From Dehalococcoidia bacterium (GTDB taxonomy: Bacteria > Chloroflexota > Dehalococcoidia > Dehalococcoidales > G020351185), in contig DAOWJL010000025.1 in NCBI GenBank assembly GCA_030640385.1, positions 1 to 5,798 of the forward strand: DNA of 5,798 nucleotides, in the 5' to 3' direction. Shown one piece after another: positions 4,727 to 5,798 of the stretch. The notes beneath the pieces were generated by a model. It was not told the origin of the DNA, made no database searches, and saw only the letters and a list, made by a program, of their open reading frames with translations. The first letter of the stretch is position 1. Every line of letters begins with the position of its first letter. The translations under genes were made by a program, and so were the position numbers.

Positions 4727-5798
4727 ATGAAAATTATCCACTTTGCAGACTTCCACCTGGGGGTGGAAAACTACGGGCGTATCGACCCGGCAAGCGGGAT
4801 GTCTTCCCGTTTCCTTGACTTCCTTTCATCCTTTGACAAACTGGTGGACTATGCCCTTGAAAACAGGGTTGACCTCGTCCTTTTCTGCGGCGATGCCTAT
4901 AAGAGCCGCGACCCCAGCCAGACCCAGCAGCGGGAGTTCGCCAGGCGTATAAAGCGACTTTCAGAAGGCGAGGTAGCCGTCTTCCTCCTCGTCGGCAATC
5001 ATGACCTGCCCAACGCCATCGGGCGAGCCACCACCACCGAAATCTTTAATACGCTGGCCGTGGAAAACGTCTATGTCGCTAACCGCCCCGACGTATATAA
5101 AGTTAAGACTCCGGGCGGCGGCATTATTCAAATCGTGGCCCTCCCCTGGTTAAGACGCAGCATCCTTTTAACCAAGGAAGATTCGAAAAACCTGGACTTC
5201 GACGAGCTTAACAGAAAGATGCAGCAGAAATTAACCAGTATTATCAGAAACATGGCTAAAAAGCTTGACCCCTGTCTGCCTTCAATGCTGGCTGCCCATG
5301 TCTGGGTCTCCGGCTCCCGCATCGGCTCGGAGGAGTCAATGACCATCGGGCAGGAACACGTATTGCTGCCGAGCAATGTCGCCAACCCGGCTTTTGACTA
5401 TATCGCCCTGGGGCATATTCACCGGCACCAGGTCCTTTCAGACAAACCGCCACTGGTATATGCCGGCAGCCTGGAGCGGCTGGACTTCGGTGATGAAAAT
5501 GACGACAAAGGATTTTATCTTGTAGATATCAAGGCTGACAAAAAAACTGGTAAAAGGCAGGTCTCATACAAGTTTCAACCCTTAAACGGCCGCCGCTTTA
5601 TAACCATAAATGCCAATATCGAGCCTCAGGACGCAGAGCCGACAGCCACAATCATCAAAGAAATTTCCCGGTATGATATCGCCGATGCTATTGTCCGCCT
5701 CCAGATCAGCCTTTCCCAGGAAAGCGAGGGGCAGATTTTGGACGGTGATATAAGAAACGCACTTAAAGATGCCCACTATTACGCCATTACCAAAGATA
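4727..5798 (+). CDS. sbcD: Exonuclease subunit SbcD (Mre11-type nuclease), 3' end outside window
   Basis: Nuclease subunit of the SbcCD (Rad50-Mre11-like) complex, which trims DNA ends and opens hairpins and palindromes during repair, using Mn2+. The frame opens at ATG 4727 and runs without a stop to the window end: 357 complete codons plus one base. A full protein is usually about 380-420 residues, so only a short C-terminal part is missing. Phosphoesterase motifs occur in order: D8 and H10 in HFADFHLG, G55-D56 in FCGDAYKSRDPS, G90-N91-H92-D93 in VGNHDLPN, H191 in AAHVWVSG, and H230 and H232 in GHIHRHQ. Next comes VYAGSLERLDFGDE (244-257), typical of SbcD, then the start of the C-terminal domain thought to contact SbcC. 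All expected metal ligands are present. No other in-frame ATG lies close upstream, and weak G-rich ribosome binding precedes this one. Its partner sbcC would be expected just downstream, outside the window. Confidence 0.94.
   Translation, partial: MKIIHFADFHLGVENYGRIDPASGMSSRFLDFLSSFDKLVDYALENRVDLVLFCGDAYKSRDPSQTQQREFARRIKRLSEGEVAVFLLVGNHDLPNAIGRATTTEIFNTLAVENVYVANRPDVYKVKTPGGGIIQIVALPWLRRSILLTKEDSKNLDFDELNRKMQQKLTSIIRNMAKKLDPCLPSMLAAHVWVSGSRIGSEESMTIGQEHVLLPSNVANPAFDYIALGHIHRHQVLSDKPPLVYAGSLERLDFGDENDDKGFYLVDIKADKKTGKRQVSYKFQPLNGRRFITINANIEPQDAEPTATIIKEISRYDIADAIVRLQISLSQESEGQILDGDIRNALKDAHYYAITKD

Noticed and set aside
4743..4952. A 69-codon plus-strand open frame near the start of sbcD
   Set aside because: It is out of frame with sbcD, whose nuclease motifs run continuously through this stretch, so it is a shadow.
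1..5798. A defence island or novel multi-gene system
   Set aside because: All five genes belong to familiar housekeeping families with intact motifs; no toxin, nuclease cluster, reverse transcriptase, transposase or integrase is present. SbcD alone is a general repair protein.

Overview
This is a housekeeping stretch of a bacterial chromosome, roughly half G+C by eye, with five protein genes and no rRNA, tRNA, CRISPR array or insertion sequence that I can recognise. The gene content (a K+-dependent, Na+-type membrane pyrophosphatase, a one-chain alpha2 glycyl-tRNA synthetase, a DUF1648 membrane protein and an SbcD with the GDAYKSRDP signature) fits a member of the Chloroflexota, perhaps Dehalococcoidia. 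That placement is my inference from protein style and is not proven by the sequence.

Layout: (1) 1-1782 (+), membrane-bound pyrophosphatase hppA, cut off at its 5' end by the window edge. (2) 1786-2409 (-), a metallo-beta-lactamase-fold hydrolase of the glyoxalase II/YcbL type, convergent with hppA and only 3 nt from it. (3) About 2410-2546, a divergent intergenic region with promoter-like elements. (4) 2547-3077 (+), a four-helix DUF1648 membrane protein. (5) 3130-4479 (+), glycyl-tRNA synthetase, 52 nt downstream and possibly co-transcribed. (6) 4480-4726, a 247-nt gap packed with secondary structure: overlapping, mutually exclusive inverted repeats, a clear intrinsic terminator, and a G-rich palindrome that also fits a four-run G-quadruplex pattern. 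(7) 4727 to the window end (+), sbcD, whose 3' end lies outside the window.

The genes do not form one pathway. hppA converts pyrophosphate, a by-product of reactions such as tRNA aminoacylation, into an ion gradient, and GlyRS is one pyrophosphate producer, but this is a general metabolic link and not evidence of a dedicated system. The sbcD gene probably starts a separate unit, perhaps with sbcC downstream. I found no convincing new multi-gene system. The most notable structure is the intergenic region before sbcD, where hairpins and G-rich DNA sit directly upstream of a gene whose product family processes hairpin DNA.
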